Below, piece by piece: positions 27,968 through 38,928 of a DNA stretch of 64,000 nt. Position numbers and translations under genes: made by a program. Source of the DNA: Sphingomonas aliaeris (GTDB lineage: Bacteria; Pseudomonadota; Alphaproteobacteria; Sphingomonadales; Sphingomonadaceae); the NCBI RefSeq assembly GCF_016743815.1, contig NZ_CP061035.1, forward strand, positions 1,614,501-1,678,500. Direction: 5' to 3'. The stretch's first letter is position 1, and the number at the start of each line of letters is the position of its first letter. The notes beneath the pieces were generated by a model that was not told the DNA's origin, made no database searches, and saw nothing but the letters and a program-made list of their open reading frames with translations.

Positions 27968-29263
27968 TTATCGCTCGCCGACGGGGACGTAGTCGCGCTG
28001 CGTCGGGCCGGTGTACAACTGCCGCGGACGGCCAATCTTCTGCGCCGGATCGCTGATCATCTCGTTCCACTGCGCGACCCAGCCGACGGTGCGGGCGAGC
28101 GCGAAGAGGACGGTGAACATGGTCGTCGGGAAACCGATCGCCGACAGGATGACGCCCGAATAGAAATCGACGTTGGGGAACAGCTTCTTCTCGACGAAAT
28201 ATGGATCGCTCAGCGCCATTTCCTCGAGCTTCAGCGCGACGTCGAAGACCGGATCGGTCACGCCCAGTTCGCCGAGCACTTCGCGGACGGTCTGCTGCAT
28301 CACGGTCGCGCGCGGATCGTAATTCTTGTACACGCGGTGGCCGAATCCCATCAGGCGGAACGGATCGTTCTTGTCCTTCGCACGGGCGATATATTCAGGA
28401 ATGCGGTCCACCGTGCCGATTTCGCGCAGCATGTTGAGCGCGGCCTCGTTCGCGCCGCCATGCGCCGGGCCCCACAGGCAGGCGATGCCAGCCGCGATGC
28501 AGGCGAACGGGTTCGCACCCGACGAGCCGGCGAGACGCACGGTCGAGGTGGATGCATTCTGTTCGTGATCGGCATGCAGGATGAAGATGCGGTCCATCGC
28601 CTTTTCGACGATCGGATTGACGACATATTCCTCGGCCGGAACGCCGAACGTCATGCGCAGGAAGTTGCCGGTGTAGGACAGGTTGTTGTCCGGATACAGG
28701 AACGGCTGACCGACGCTGTACTTGTACGCCATCGCAGCGATCGTCGGCATTTTCGCGATCAGGCGATGGCTGGCGATCATGCGCTGCTGCGGATCGGTAA
28801 TGTCGGTCGAATCATGGTAGAAGGCGCTGAGCGCGCCGACGACGCCGCACATGATCGCCATCGGATGCGCGTCGCGACGGAAGCCGCGATAGAAAGTCGC
28901 AAGCTGTTCGTGCAGCATCGTGTGGCGGCTGATCGTGTGGCTGAACGCCTCGAGTTCGTCCTTCGAGGGAAGTTCGCCGTTCAACAGGAGGTACGATACC
29001 TCCATGAAGCTCGAATCCTCGGCAAGCTGACCGATCGGATAGCCGCGGTGCAGCAGAACGCCTTCGTCGCCATCGATATAGGTGATCGCGCTGTCGCACG
29101 ACGCGGTCGAGGTGAATCCCGGATCGTAGGTGAACTTGCCCGTCTGGGCATACAGTTTGCGGATGTCGATAACGTCGGGGCCGACGGTGCCGGACATGAC
29201 TGCGCAGTCGATGTCCTTGCCTTCGACATTCAGGGTTGCGGGCAGCTTTGCGGTGTCGCTCAT
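27968..29263 (-). CDS. gltA: Citrate synthase (type II, hexameric)
   Basis: Condenses acetyl-CoA and oxaloacetate to citrate, the first TCA step. 431 residues. Active-site His are in [15 protein letters not shown] and [14 protein letters not shown]; the NADH/CoA-binding regions and [15 protein letters not shown] are intact. It begins [19 protein letters not shown], the standard alphaproteobacterial start. gltX follows upstream by 28 bases on the same strand; a small membrane protein follows downstream. Confidence 0.97.
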   Translation of the reverse strand: MSDTAKLPATLNVEGKDIDCAVMSGTVGPDVIDIRKLYAQTGKFTYDPGFTSTASCDSAITYIDGDEGVLLHRGYPIGQLAEDSSFMEVSYLLLNGELPSKDELEAFSHTISRHTMLHEQLATFYRGFRRDAHPMAIMCGVVGALSAFYHDSTDITDPQQRMIASHRLIAKMPTIAAMAYKYSVGQPFLYPDNNLSYTGNFLRMTFGVPAEEYVVNPIVEKAMDRIFILHADHEQNASTSTVRLAGSSGANPFACIAAGIACLWGPAHGGANEAALNMLREIGTVDRIPEYIARAKDKNDPFRLMGFGHRVYKNYDPRATVMQQTVREVLGELGVTDPVFDVALKLEEMALSDPYFVEKKLFPNVDFYSGVILSAIGFPTTMFTVLFALARTVGWVAQWNEMISDPAQKIGRPRQLYTGPTQRDYVPVGER

Positions 29264-29291
29264 ACTACGTCCTTTTCCTCGCGGGGCCCGT

Positions 29292-30737
29292 TCAGGCGTT
29301 CATGTGATCGGCGATCCGGGCCAGGCTTTCCTCGCGCCCGAGCAATACGAGCACATCGAAAATTCCCGGCGAGGTCTTCTTGCCAGTCAGAGCGACCCGC
29401 AGGGGCTGCGCAACCTGGCCGAGTTTGACCCCGGATTGTTCGGCAACATGCCGAACCGCGTCTTCGAGTTTCTCCGTATCCCAGCCGTCCAGCGCGTCAA
29501 GCGCGCTGTGTGCAGTTGCGAGAATGGCGGGCGCGCTGCCCGTTATGAGATCGGCCGCCGCCGGATCGATCGGAAGAGGCCGTACCGCAAACAGGAAGGC
29601 GGTAGCGGCGGCCAGTTCGTTGAGGTTCGCCGCGCGGGGCTTCAGCGACGGCATCGCCCGGACGAGCAGGTCGTGCTGCGCCTGCGAAGGCGCGGGGTCC
29701 AGCTTGCCTGCGACGAGATCGGCCAGCCGGGCGTCATCGGCTTCGCGAATATACTGGCCGTTGAGGTTCTCCAGCTTTTTCAGGTCGAAGCGAGACGGCG
29801 ATTTGCCGACGCCCGGCAGATCGAACCACTCGATCGCCTGGTCGCGGCTGATCACTTCGTCATCGCCGTGGCCCCAGCCGAGCCGGAGCAGATAGTTGCC
29901 GAGCGCCTCCGGCAGGATGCCGAGTTCGTCGCGGTACGAATCGACCCCGACCGCGCCGTGACGCTTGCTCAGTTTCGCGCCGTCCGTGCCGTGAATCAGC
30001 GGAATGTGCGCGTAGACCGGTTCTTCCCAGCCCATGCCGCGAATGACCGCAAGCTGACGAAACGCGTTGTTCAGATGATCGTCGCCGCGAATGACGTGCG
30101 TCACGCCCATGTCATGATCGTCGACGACGACCGCGAGCATATAGGTCGGCGTTCCGTCCGAACGCAGCAGGACGAAATCGTCCAGTTCGGCATTCTGGAC
30201 CGTAACCGGACCCTGCACCTTGTCGTCGATCGTCGTGGCACCGTCCTTCGGGGCCTTGATGCGGACGACGAAAGGCGCACCTTCGGGTGCGTCCTCGGGC
30301 GCACGATCGCGCCATCGGCCGTCGTAGCGCATCGGCTGCTTGGCGGCCTTTTGCGACTCACGCAGCGCCGTCAGTTCCTCGGGCGTGGCATAGCATTTAT
30401 AGGCGTTGCCGGCGGCCAGAAGCTCGTTGGCGACCTCCGCATGACGCGTGGCACGGGCGAACTGATAGACCGTCTCGCCATCCCAATCGAGACCGAGCCA
30501 CGACATCGAATCGAGGATCGCGTCGATCGCAGGCTGGGTCGAGCGCGCGCGATCCGTATCCTCGATCCGCAACAGAAAATCGCCGCCGGTGTGCCGAGCG
30601 TACAGCCAGTTGAACAGCGCCGTACGGGCCCCGCCGATATGCAGGAAACCGGTCGGCGAAGGCGCAAACCGGGTGACGACCTTCTTGGCCGGGGGCGTCG
30701 CCAGATCGGCGGCCCCTGCTTCTTGTGTTGCGCCCAA
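29292..30737 (-). CDS. gltX: Glutamyl-tRNA synthetase
   Basis: Charges tRNA-Glu. About 481 residues with a TTG start, preferred because GGGAG sits nine bases upstream and the length matches the family. The only in-frame ATG is at 30830, which would overlap the divergent comEC start. HIGH-type motif [24 protein letters not shown]-type [33 protein letters not shown] also visible. gltA lies 28 bases downstream. Confidence 0.95.
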   Translation of the reverse strand: MGATQEAGAADLATPPAKKVVTRFAPSPTGFLHIGGARTALFNWLYARHTGGDFLLRIEDTDRARSTQPAIDAILDSMSWLGLDWDGETVYQFARATRHAEVANELLAAGNAYKCYATPEELTALRESQKAAKQPMRYDGRWRDRAPEDAPEGAPFVVRIKAPKDGATTIDDKVQGPVTVQNAELDDFVLLRSDGTPTYMLAVVVDDHDMGVTHVIRGDDHLNNAFRQLAVIRGMGWEEPVYAHIPLIHGTDGAKLSKRHGAVGVDSYRDELGILPEALGNYLLRLGWGHGDDEVISRDQAIEWFDLPGVGKSPSRFDLKKLENLNGQYIREADDARLADLVAGKLDPAPSQAQHDLLVRAMPSLKPRAANLNELAAATAFLFAVRPLPIDPAAADLITGSAPAILATAHSALDALDGWDTEKLEDAVRHVAEQSGVKLGQVAQPLRVALTGKKTSPGIFDVLVLLGREESLARIADHMNA

Positions 30738-30764
30738 CCGCGCTTGCTCCCAGACTTGAATGTG

Positions 30765-33056
30765 ATGGCCAGTACAGCCGCACAGCCCCCTAGCATGCGA
30801 CCATGGCCGCTTCAAATCGTCGCGCGTCATCGGGTTCCACGGCGCCGCAGCGTTGCGGATTGGCTGGAGGCGGAACGGGACCAGTTGATCCTGTGGCTGC
30901 CGGTGATGCTGGGCGCGGGGATCGCGGCGTGGTTCCTTTTGCCCGATGAAGCCGCGTGGATCGTCGCGATGTTGCTGGCGGGCGCGGTGGCATTGGGCGC
31001 GGCGGCGATCGGGCGGGGCGATCGTGCATCGCGCGCGGTCCTCATCGCGGCACTGGCGTTTCTAATCGGGCTGGCGTCGGTGTGGGCGCGCGCGGAAAGG
31101 GCGGGCGGCGCTGTTCTGACGCGGCCGACGATCGTGGCGTTCGAAGCGAAAGTGGAACGGCTGGAGCCGCTTCCGGCGCGCGAACTGGTGCGATTGCGGC
31201 TGGCACCGACGCGGGTGATCGATGCGGGCGCGAGCGGTTCGCGTGTCCGCGCCCGGTTGACAGTGTTGCCCGCGTTTATTCGGGTCAATCTGGCACTGGC
31301 CGATGTCCCCGCGGGTCTTTCGACCGGTTCGATCATCGCATTGAGGGCGCGATTGATGCCGCCGCCGCAACCCGCCGTGCCGGGCGCCTATGATTATGCC
31401 CGCGTGGCGTGGTTCGACCGGATCAGTGGCACCGGGCGCGGGTTCGCACCGGTTCGCATACTCTCGGGCGGTGACAGCAATGGTCCGGGACTCAGGCAGC
31501 GGCTGTCGGAGCATATTGAGCACAGTCTCGGCGGAAGCGCAGGCGGGATCGCGAGCGCACTGGCGACAGGGGACGAGGGCGCGATCTCGGAGGCGGACGC
31601 GGAGACAATGCGCCGCTCCGGGCTGGCGCACCTGTTGTCGGTCAGCGGCTTGCATATCACGGCGGTGGTGGCGGCGACGATGATGATCGTCCTGCGCCTG
31701 CTGGCACTCAGCCCCTGGCTCGCCTTGCGGTTCAGGCTGCCGTTGATCGCCGCGGCGGCCGGGGCAGGGGCGGCGATCGGCTATACGTTGCTGACCGGAT
31801 CGCAGGTGCCGACGATCCGGTCGTGCGTCGCGGCGTTGCTGGTGCTGGTTGCGCTGGCGATGGGGCGGGAGGCGATGACGCTGCGGCTGATCGCGGCGGG
31901 AGCCGTCGTCGTGCTGCTGATGTGGCCGGAAGCGCTGGCGGGGCCGAGCTTCCAATTGTCGTTCGCCGCGATCACCGCGATCGTCGCTCTGAACGAGCAT
32001 CCGGGGGTGAAGGCGTTGATATCCGCGCGCGAAGAGGCGCGATGGAGACGGTTCGCGCGCGCGATCGGGGCGCTGGTGGTGACAGGGCTCGCGGTCGAGA
32101 TCGCGTTGCTGCCGATTGGCCTGTACCATTTCCACAAGGCGGGATTGTACGGCGTGGCGGCGAATATCGTGGCGATCCCGCTGACGACGTTCGTCATCAT
32201 GCCGCTCGAAGCGCTCGCCCTTGCGTTCGATGCGGTTGGTCTTGGCGCACCGTTCTGGTGGCTGACGGGCAAGGCATTGGCCGTGTTGCTGTGGATCGCG
32301 CGGACGACCGCTGAAGCGCCGGGTTCGGTTGCCGCACTTCCGGCGATGCCGGGCGGGGCGTTTGCCGCGATGGTGATCGGTGGATTGTGGATCGCATTGT
32401 GGCGGACGCGGTGGCGGCGTCTGGGCGTGATACCGCTTGGGGCGGGGCTCGTCTGGGCGCTGGCGACACCGGCGCCGGATCTTCTGGTCACGGGCGACGG
32501 GCGACATCTTGCGGTGCGCATGACGAACGGCGGGCTGGCCATGTTGCGAGACCGGGCCGGCGACTATACGTCGAGCATGTTGGCCGAGAATGGCGGCATG
32601 GATGGCGTGCCGCTTCTCCTGTCGGAACAGCGGGATGCGCGATGCAACCGGGACCTATGCGCGATCGACCGGACGGCGGGAGGCCGCACATGGCGGATAC
32701 TCGCAACTCGCAGCATCTACCTGATGCCGGTGCAGGAGCTTGTCGCGGCCTGCGCGACGGCGGACATCGTGGTCAGCGAACGGCGCTTGCCGGGACCGTG
32801 CAAACCCCGATGGCTGAAGCTGGACCGGCCAGCGCTTTCGGAAACGGGTGGGGTCGCGATCACCCTGTCGCGGCAAAAGGTCGTCACGGTGATGCAAACC
32901 GGGGACCGGCATCCGTGGCGGATACCGGTCCCCGGAGCGCAGGATTTCAGACATAGCGGCGGAGCAGACCGGCGAGCTTACCCTGCACGCGAACCTGCTG
33001 CGGGGCGTAACGCTGCGGATCATAGGCGCGGTTTGCGGGATCCAGCCGGATCATAG
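30765..33056 (+). CDS. comEC: ComEC/Rec2-family DNA-uptake channel protein
   Basis: Inner-membrane channel for DNA import in competence. About 763 residues. An N-terminal soluble DUF4131-type region precedes the competence domain, which has [19 protein letters not shown] and about eight further hydrophobic helices. The C-terminal part ([13 protein letters not shown] onward) resembles a reduced metallo-beta-lactamase-like domain with paired Cys but no HxHxDH. ATG at 30795 is an alternative start. The last 110 bases overlap lexA on the other strand, and the final ~35 residues (after [11 protein letters not shown]) look like read-through rather than conserved sequence. Confidence 0.88.
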   Translation: MASTAAQPPSMRPWPLQIVARHRVPRRRSVADWLEAERDQLILWLPVMLGAGIAAWFLLPDEAAWIVAMLLAGAVALGAAAIGRGDRASRAVLIAALAFLIGLASVWARAERAGGAVLTRPTIVAFEAKVERLEPLPARELVRLRLAPTRVIDAGASGSRVRARLTVLPAFIRVNLALADVPAGLSTGSIIALRARLMPPPQPAVPGAYDYARVAWFDRISGTGRGFAPVRILSGGDSNGPGLRQRLSEHIEHSLGGSAGGIASALATGDEGAISEADAETMRRSGLAHLLSVSGLHITAVVAATMMIVLRLLALSPWLALRFRLPLIAAAAGAGAAIGYTLLTGSQVPTIRSCVAALLVLVALAMGREAMTLRLIAAGAVVVLLMWPEALAGPSFQLSFAAITAIVALNEHPGVKALISAREEARWRRFARAIGALVVTGLAVEIALLPIGLYHFHKAGLYGVAANIVAIPLTTFVIMPLEALALAFDAVGLGAPFWWLTGKALAVLLWIARTTAEAPGSVAALPAMPGGAFAAMVIGGLWIALWRTRWRRLGVIPLGAGLVWALATPAPDLLVTGDGRHLAVRMTNGGLAMLRDRAGDYTSSMLAENGGMDGVPLLLSEQRDARCNRDLCAIDRTAGGRTWRILATRSIYLMPVQELVAACATADIVVSERRLPGPCKPRWLKLDRPALSETGGVAITLSRQKVVTVMQTGDRHPWRIPVPGAQDFRHSGGADRRAYPAREPAAGRNAADHRRGLRDPAGS

Positions 33057-33621
33057 CGCCTTCGCGGCGGAAGTATTTCAGCGTCGCCTCGCTATCCTCG
33101 ATCAAAGCGACGACGATCTCGCCGTCACGCGCGGTGTCGGCACGGCGGATCAGCGCATAGTCGCCGTCGAGAATCCCGGCCTCGACCATCGAATCCCCCG
33201 AAACCTCCAGCGCATAATGCTCGCCGCCGCCGAGCAGGGCGGCAGGCACGGCCAGCATCGCGCTGCCCTCGAATGCCTCGATCGGCACACCGGCGGCGAT
33301 CCGGCCGTGCAGCGGGATTTCGATCACGTCGTTAGCGGGCTGCGGCAGCGGACGGAGGTTCGACGGCTCGGCTGTTTCCAGCTTGACCTTTGCGGTGACC
33401 TCGCCGCGCTCCGGCATCTTCAATACCTCGAGCGCGCGGGCGCGGTTCGGCAAGCGGCGGATGAACTTGCGTTCCTCCAGAGCGCTGATCAGGCGGTGGA
33501 CGCCGGACTTCGACTTCAGATCGAGCGCCTCCTTCATCTCCTCGAACGAGGGCGAGACACCGGACTCCTCGAGCCGATCGTTGATGAAGCAGATAAGTTC
33601 ATGCTGCTTACGCGTGAGCAT
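32947..33621 (-). CDS. lexA: LexA repressor
   Basis: SOS repressor and RecA-stimulated self-cleaving protease. 224 residues. N-terminal winged helix starts [20 protein letters not shown]; the cleavage bond Ala110-Gly111 is in [12 protein letters not shown]; catalytic Ser144 is in [15 protein letters not shown] and Lys182 in TLKYFRR. A triple GTTC SOS box lies 17-42 bases upstream, so autoregulation is expected. The gene lies after moeA on the same strand. Confidence 0.97.
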   Translation of the reverse strand: MLTRKQHELICFINDRLEESGVSPSFEEMKEALDLKSKSGVHRLISALEERKFIRRLPNRARALEVLKMPERGEVTAKVKLETAEPSNLRPLPQPANDVIEIPLHGRIAAGVPIEAFEGSAMLAVPAALLGGGEHYALEVSGDSMVEAGILDGDYALIRRADTARDGEIVVALIEDSEATLKYFRREGAMIRLDPANRAYDPQRYAPQQVRVQGKLAGLLRRYV

Positions 33622-33637
33622 TCGCGTTCCTCCGTCA

Positions 33638-33663
33638 GAACAGACGCGGAACTTTTATGGAAC
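33638..33663 (-). promoter_or_regulatory. LexA operator: overlapping SOS boxes
   Basis: On the minus strand three GTTC half-sites lie 11 bases apart, GTTC-CATAAAA-GTTC-CGCGTCT-GTTC, giving two overlapping copies of the alphaproteobacterial SOS box GTTC-N7-GTTC. They lie in the 55-base gap between moeA and lexA. Confidence 0.85.
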
Positions 33664-33676
33664 ACTTGTAGGGAAG

Positions 33677-34861
33677 TCAAGCGATCGGCAGGATCTCCAC
33701 CGCATCGCCGATCTGGCCGGCCGCCGCATGCGGATCGCGGACGAGAAGGCAGTTCGCGCGGGCGAGCGTCCGCAGCATCGAACTGTCCTGCACCGTCGAT
33801 GCGAAGACCAGTCCGTCACGCAATTCGGCGCGCAGATAGTCCTGCCGGTGGTCGTTCGCGCGGATCGGTTCGCCGAGCCGTGCGGGGAAGGGCCGCGGCA
33901 GCGGATCGGTCGCGCCGGACATGGCGGCGATCAGCGGGCGAAGGAACAGGTGCGCGGTCACGAATGCGGAGACCGGATTGCCCGGCAGGCCCAGGACGAC
34001 GGCATCGCCCAGCCGCCCGGCCATCATCGGCTTGCCCGGACGCAAGGCGATGCGCCAGAAATCGATCGACCCGCCTGCCGCCGACAGCGCCGGGCGGACG
34101 AGGTCGTGATCGCCGACCGACGCGCCGCCCGTCGTGACCAATATGTCGGCGCGGACGGCGGCGAAGGCGGCAGTCATCGTCGGCAGGTCGTCCGGTATGA
34201 TGCCGAGGTCGACGATCTCGACCGGCAAGTCGCGAAGCATCGCGGCGATCATGAGGCCGTTGGTTTCGGGCAACTTGCCCGGGTCCTGCGTGCCGGGCGG
34301 CGCGAGCTCGTCGCCGGTCGCGGCGATCGCGACCGTCAGGCGGCGCGCGACGGGCAGGGTCGCGTGTCCGGCGATCGCGGCGAGGGCGAGGCCGGCCGGT
34401 GTGAGGCGTTGGCCCTTCTCGATCAGGGCGTCACCGGTCGAGAAATCCAGCCCGCGCGGGCGGACGTTGCTGCCGACGCGCGGCGGTCCTTCGCCTGACA
34501 GCCGGATCGTGAGATCTTGGCGTTCCGCATCTTCCTGTACAAGGACGCAATCGGTCCCGCCGGGCATCGCGGCCCCCGTGAAGATGCGGGTGGTCTGCCC
34601 CAGCCCGACGGTGCCGCTGAAGGCGTGCCCCGCGGCGCTCTCGCCGATCAGCGCGAATGGCCCTGGCAGGTCCGCATGACGGATGGCGTATCCGTCCATT
34701 GCGGAGAGATCGCTGTCCGGCTGCGTACGGTTCGCGTCCACGGCCTCCGCGGTCCAGCGCCCCGCGGCCCCGGCCAACGGCACGGTTTCGGTCGAGAGCG
34801 GGCGGGCGAGCGCGAACAGCCGCGTCTGGGCTTCGGCAACGGGGAGGAGGGTGGGGTGCAT
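33677..34861 (-). CDS. moeA: Molybdopterin molybdenumtransferase
   Basis: Inserts molybdate into adenylated molybdopterin, the last step of Mo cofactor synthesis. 394 residues. Signatures: SAMDGYAIRHAD, TGAAMPGGTDCVLVQED, RPRGLDFSTGDAL, VAIAATGDELAPPG, LVTTGGASVGDHD and LPGNPVSAFVTAHLF. Usual MoeA length and domain order. lexA lies 55 bases downstream. A TonB receptor gene on the other strand separates moeA from moaC. Confidence 0.96.
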   Translation of the reverse strand: MHPTLLPVAEAQTRLFALARPLSTETVPLAGAAGRWTAEAVDANRTQPDSDLSAMDGYAIRHADLPGPFALIGESAAGHAFSGTVGLGQTTRIFTGAAMPGGTDCVLVQEDAERQDLTIRLSGEGPPRVGSNVRPRGLDFSTGDALIEKGQRLTPAGLALAAIAGHATLPVARRLTVAIAATGDELAPPGTQDPGKLPETNGLMIAAMLRDLPVEIVDLGIIPDDLPTMTAAFAAVRADILVTTGGASVGDHDLVRPALSAAGGSIDFWRIALRPGKPMMAGRLGDAVVLGLPGNPVSAFVTAHLFLRPLIAAMSGATDPLPRPFPARLGEPIRANDHRQDYLRAELRDGLVFASTVQDSSMLRTLARANCLLVRDPHAAAGQIGDAVEILPIA

Positions 34862-35149
34862 CGATGAACCAGTGTCACGAACCTAGTCGTGGCGACAGGG
34901 GGTGTTCGGAAAACAGGCTAAGACCCTGCGATCAATTGTTTCTGAAGTGTGTCCAAGACGTCACACACCGCGGCAATTCGCAAGCCGGAACGACCGGTGT
35001 CACGATTCGGTCTCAATCGGATCATAGGCGCCGGTCGCGGGCGGGGATCGGCCGAAAGCATGTGACGAGACGAGGGCATCCGGATTTACCGGGAAGCCCG
35101 TCGCCGCACGTGAAGGACGCGGTCGAATCGAATTTTTATCCAAGGACAC

Positions 35150-37483
35150 ATGATGTTGAACACGACTTTCGCGAAATCCGCCTTGCTGGTCGGCACGGCA
35201 ATCGGCGCGATGATGATCCCGGCAGCGGCCTTTGCGCAGGACGCGGGGGCGGCACCCGTCGCGCAGACTTCAGGCGACGGCGCGGGCGAGGAAATCGGCG
35301 AGATCGTCGTGACCGCGGAGCGCCGTAGCGAGAACCTGCAGCGCGTGCCGGTATCGGTCGCGGTCGTCGGGGGCGAAGCGCTGCGTACGATCCAGTCGGG
35401 CGGCGAGGACATCCTGTCGCTCGCCGGTCGCGTGCCCGGCCTATATGCCGAAAGCACGACCGGACGCATCTTCCCGCGTTTCTACATTCGTGGTCTCGGC
35501 AATATCGATTTCTACCTCGGCGCATCGCAGCCGGTGTCGATCATCCAGGACGATGTCGTGCTCGAACATGTCGTGCTGAAGTCGAACCCGGTGTTCGACG
35601 TCAACCAGGTGGAGGTGCTGCGCGGGCCGCAGGGGTCGCTGTTCGGCCGCAACACGACTGCAGGCATCATCAAGTTCGACACGATCCGCCCGAGCCAGGT
35701 GTTCCAGGGCCGCGGATCGGCATCCTATGGCAGCTTCAACACGGTGACGGCCGATGTCGGCGTGGGCGGGCCGATCATCGCCGACACGCTCGCTTTCCGC
35801 ATCTCCGGTTTGTACCAGCATCGCGACGACTGGGTCGACAACACCTTCGACGGCACCGGCCCGGACGGCACGCGGGGCGGTAAGAACGCGCTCGGCGGGT
35901 TCGACGAGAAGGACGTGCGGCTGCAATTGCTGTTCACGCCGACCAGCGACTTGTCGATCAACGTTTCCGGCCATGCGCGCGATTACAAGGGCACGTCGAC
36001 GATCTTCCACCGCGCGGCGCTCGTTCGCGGATCGAACAACGTACAGCGCGAGCCGCGCGACAGCGTATCGCTCGACGAAGCCGTCGGCAACCCGCAGGCG
36101 TACAAGACGTATGGCGCATCGGTGAATGCCGCATGGGATTTCGGCGGCGTGACGTTGAACTCGATCACCGCCTATGAGACGACCAAGGGTTACAGCCGTG
36201 GCGACACGGATGGCGGTGCCGCGGTCAACTTCCCCGGCTTCGGCAATCCCGGCCAGAGCCAGGGCCGTATCCGCGATCTCGACCAGTGGACGCAGGAGGT
36301 CCGCCTTGCCAGCAACGGCACCGGCGCCTTCCGGTGGCAGATCGGGGGTTTTTACTTCGACCAGCGCGACCTGACCGAGTTCCAGCAACGTGCGTCGCTG
36401 CTTCTGCCGACGAACACGGCCTATAATGCGCGCAATTTCGTCCAGCTTCGCGACGTCAACACGTCGTGGGCGGTGTTCGGCCAGGCAAGCTACAAGATCG
36501 GCGACAAGCTGACGCTGACGGCCGGCGGTCGCTATACCGAGGATAAGAAGCGCACCGTACTCGTCACGCCGGCCTTCACGCAGGCTGGGGCGGTCAACTT
36601 CCCCGCCACCGCGCCGCGCGACGTTCGCCTGAAGGGCAAGGAGCCGAGCTTCGACGTGTCCGCGCTGTACGAAGTGAATCCTGATGTCAGCCTGTACGGC
36701 CGCGTCGCCCGCGGCTTCCGCGGCCCGACGATCCAGGGCCGCTCGGCCGTGTTCGGTTCGGCCTTCACCACGGCGGATTCGGAAACGGTGATGTCGTACG
36801 AAGCCGGTCTGAAGACCCGTCCGTTCAGCAACATGACGTTCAACGTCACGGGGTTCACCTACAAGGTGAAGGACATCCAGCTGAACGGCAACGACGCCAA
36901 CGGCAATGGCGTGCTGTTCAATGCCGATCATGCCAATGCGTACGGCTTCGAAGCCGAACTGGAATGGCGCCCGATCCGCAACATCAGCATTTCGCTGGGC
37001 GGCAGCGCGCTTCATACCGAGATCAAGGACAAGAACGTCTTCGCGCAGGTCTGCGCAATCGGGTCGTTCGTGACGTGCACGGTTCAGGATCCGACGATCG
37101 TCCGCACGGTGTTCGGCACCCCGACCACGTTCGCGCAGATCGATGGCAACCCGTTGCCGAATGCACCGAAGTGGCAGCTGGACGCGGCGATCCGTTACGA
37201 CATTCCGTTGTGGACCGGCGGCAACATGTTCGTCGCAACGGACTGGAACGTGCAGGGCTATACCAACCTCGTGCTCTACAAAACGGCTGAATTCTACGCC
37301 GACGGCAATTTCGAGGGCGGGCTGAAGGTCGGCTACACCACGCCGGACAAGAAGTACGAGATCGCCGCGTTCGCGCGGAACATCACCAATGAAAAGAACC
37401 TCAAGGGTGTGATTGAGAACTTCACCGCAGCGGTGTTCAACGAACCGCGCGTGATCGGCGTGTCGCTGAACGGCAAGTTCTGA
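35150..37483 (+). CDS. TonB-dependent outer-membrane receptor
   Basis: 777 residues. Signal peptide ending AAAFAQ after MMLNTTFAKSALLVGTAIGA. The TonB box region is EIVVTAERRSENLQRVPVSV, followed by a plug domain with VEVLRGPQGSLFGRNTTAGI. A 22-strand barrel follows, ending NGKF. Substrate unknown; it is not beside transport or enzyme genes. AAGGA lies five bases before the ATG. It sits alone between moeA and moaC on the opposite strand, and a strong terminator follows. The roughly 290 bases upstream hold no gene or promoter that I can support. Confidence 0.92.
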   Translation: MMLNTTFAKSALLVGTAIGAMMIPAAAFAQDAGAAPVAQTSGDGAGEEIGEIVVTAERRSENLQRVPVSVAVVGGEALRTIQSGGEDILSLAGRVPGLYAESTTGRIFPRFYIRGLGNIDFYLGASQPVSIIQDDVVLEHVVLKSNPVFDVNQVEVLRGPQGSLFGRNTTAGIIKFDTIRPSQVFQGRGSASYGSFNTVTADVGVGGPIIADTLAFRISGLYQHRDDWVDNTFDGTGPDGTRGGKNALGGFDEKDVRLQLLFTPTSDLSINVSGHARDYKGTSTIFHRAALVRGSNNVQREPRDSVSLDEAVGNPQAYKTYGASVNAAWDFGGVTLNSITAYETTKGYSRGDTDGGAAVNFPGFGNPGQSQGRIRDLDQWTQEVRLASNGTGAFRWQIGGFYFDQRDLTEFQQRASLLLPTNTAYNARNFVQLRDVNTSWAVFGQASYKIGDKLTLTAGGRYTEDKKRTVLVTPAFTQAGAVNFPATAPRDVRLKGKEPSFDVSALYEVNPDVSLYGRVARGFRGPTIQGRSAVFGSAFTTADSETVMSYEAGLKTRPFSNMTFNVTGFTYKVKDIQLNGNDANGNGVLFNADHANAYGFEAELEWRPIRNISISLGGSALHTEIKDKNVFAQVCAIGSFVTCTVQDPTIVRTVFGTPTTFAQIDGNPLPNAPKWQLDAAIRYDIPLWTGGNMFVATDWNVQGYTNLVLYKTAEFYADGNFEGGLKVGYTTPDKKYEIAAFARNITNEKNLKGVIENFTAAVFNEPRVIGVSLNGKF

Positions 37484-37512
37484 TCCGGGCCTTTCGGCTT
37501 ATCGCATGGTTG

Positions 37513-37547
37513 AAGGGGTGGCGTGCTTCGGTACGCCGCCCCTTTTT
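37513..37547 (+). terminator. Rho-independent terminator of the TonB receptor gene
   Basis: AAGGGGTGGCGTGC pairs with GTACGCCGCCCC around TTCG and continues into TTTTTG. It lies 30 bases after the receptor stop and could also serve the converging moaC transcript. Confidence 0.85.
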
Positions 37548-37588
37548 GTAAATCGGGCGTGAGTGCGACCGCACTCGATCCCGCGAAG

Positions 37589-38056
37589 TCAGGCGCGATA
37601 GTCGCCCGACTTGCCGCCGGTCTTGGTGATCAAGCGTATGCCGTCGATCGTCATGGCTTTGTCGATCGCCTTTCCCATGTCGTAGATCGTCAGCAGCGTG
37701 ATCGACACGGCGGTCAGCGCCTCCATTTCGACCCCGGTTTTTCCGTCGGTGCGGGCGGTTGCGGTGGCGGTGACGCCGGTATCGTCGGCACTCAGATCGA
37801 TCGCGACGCGGGTGAGCGGAAGCGGATGGCACAAGGGAATCAAGTCGCTGGTGCGCTTGGCTGCCATGATCCCGGCGATGCGTGCGACCGCGAGCACGTC
37901 GCCCTTGACCGCTGCGCCACTGCGGATCGCGGTTGCGGCCTCGCGTGACATCGATATGCGCCCCTCTGCGACGGCCTCGCGGGCGGTGACTTGCTTGTCG
38001 GACACGTCGACCATGTGGGCGGCGCCGGCGGAGTCGAGGTGGGTGAGGGTCGTCAT
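37589..38056 (-). CDS. moaC: Cyclic pyranopterin monophosphate synthase
   Basis: With MoaA converts GTP to cyclic pyranopterin monophosphate, the first step of Mo cofactor synthesis. 155 residues. Conserved: [58 protein letters not shown] and the C-terminal GGKSG. I chose the ATG giving [19 protein letters not shown]. trpC lies 86 bases upstream, with a REP-like repeat between. Confidence 0.96.
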   Translation of the reverse strand: MTTLTHLDSAGAAHMVDVSDKQVTAREAVAEGRISMSREAATAIRSGAAVKGDVLAVARIAGIMAAKRTSDLIPLCHPLPLTRVAIDLSADDTGVTATATARTDGKTGVEMEALTAVSITLLTIYDMGKAIDKAMTIDGIRLITKTGGKSGDYRA

Positions 38057-38104
38057 ATCTGGACCTATCCGTTTATTTCGCGCGAAGGATCGTACCCGGC
38101 GCCA

Positions 38105-38132
38105 GTTCCTCGACTTCGCTTGAAACGACCGG
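38105..38132. repeat. REP-like palindromic repeat, copy 2
   Basis: A 28-base element, GTTCCTCGACTTCGCTTGAA then ACGACCGG, differing from the copy at 12563-12590 at three positions. It fills the gap between trpC and moaC. Confidence 0.6.
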
Positions 38133-38142
38133 AGAGAGGGGG

Positions 38143-38928
38143 CTATCCCACCAGCGCCCGTGTCGCAGCCTCGACATCGTCCTGTCGCATCAACGCTTCG
38201 CCGATCAGGAAGCATCGGACACCGTGTTCGGCCATTGCGTCCAGATCCGCGCGCACGGTCAGCCCGCTTTCCGCGACGAACGTGCAGCCCTTGGGCGCCT
38301 TCGCAACCAGTTCGTAAGTGCGCGCGAAATCGACGGAGAAATCGCGTAGGTTGCGGTTGTTGACACCGATCAGCCGCGATTTCAGCTTCATCGCGCGATC
38401 GAGTTCCTTCTGACCGTGGACCTCGACCAACACGTCCATTCCGTATTCGATCGCGCTCGCCTCGATCTCCGCCAGAAGGTGGTCGTCCAATGCCGACATG
38501 ATCAGCAGGATCGCGTCTGCACCCAGGCTGCGCGATTCCGGCACCTGCCACGGATCGACCATGAAATCCTTGCGGATCACCGGCAGTGAGCAGGCCGCGC
38601 GCGCCTCCACGAGGTACTGGTCGGCGCCCTGGAACCAGCGTTCGTCGGTCAGCACCGACAAGCATGCTGCACCACCGGCCTGATAGGCGCGAGCATGTGC
38701 GGGAGGATCGAAATCCTCGCGGATCAGGCCCTTGGAGGGACTGGCCTTCTTGATCTCGGCGATTAACGCATGCCCGGTCGCGGCCTTCGCATCGAGTGCG
38801 GCGCGAAAGCCACGCGGGGCGCTCTGTTCCGCAACCAGAGCGTCGAGATCGGACAATTTTGTCGTCGCCTTGCGCACGGTAACATCCGCGCGCTTGGTTT
38901 CGAGGATGCGTTCGAGAATATCGGTCAT
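38143..38928 (-). CDS. trpC: Indole-3-glycerol phosphate synthase
   Basis: Ring-closing decarboxylase that makes indole-3-glycerol phosphate in tryptophan synthesis. 261 residues, a TIM barrel not fused to TrpF. Signatures: [20 protein letters not shown] (catalytic Lys), [45 protein letters not shown] and [12 protein letters not shown] chose the ATG giving [16 protein letters not shown]; it overlaps the trpD stop (ATGA). Confidence 0.97.
   Translation of the reverse strand: MTDILERILETKRADVTVRKATTKLSDLDALVAEQSAPRGFRAALDAKAATGHALIAEIKKASPSKGLIREDFDPPAHARAYQAGGAACLSVLTDERWFQGADQYLVEARAACSLPVIRKDFMVDPWQVPESRSLGADAILLIMSALDDHLLAEIEASAIEYGMDVLVEVHGQKELDRAMKLKSRLIGVNNRNLRDFSVDFARTYELVAKAPKGCTFVAESGLTVRADLDAMAEHGVRCFLIGEALMRQDDVEAATRALVG

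Noticed and set aside
29130..30764. Upstream extension of the comEC frame across gltX
   Set aside because: The translation before about 30765 is antisense to GltX and shows no comEC similarity.
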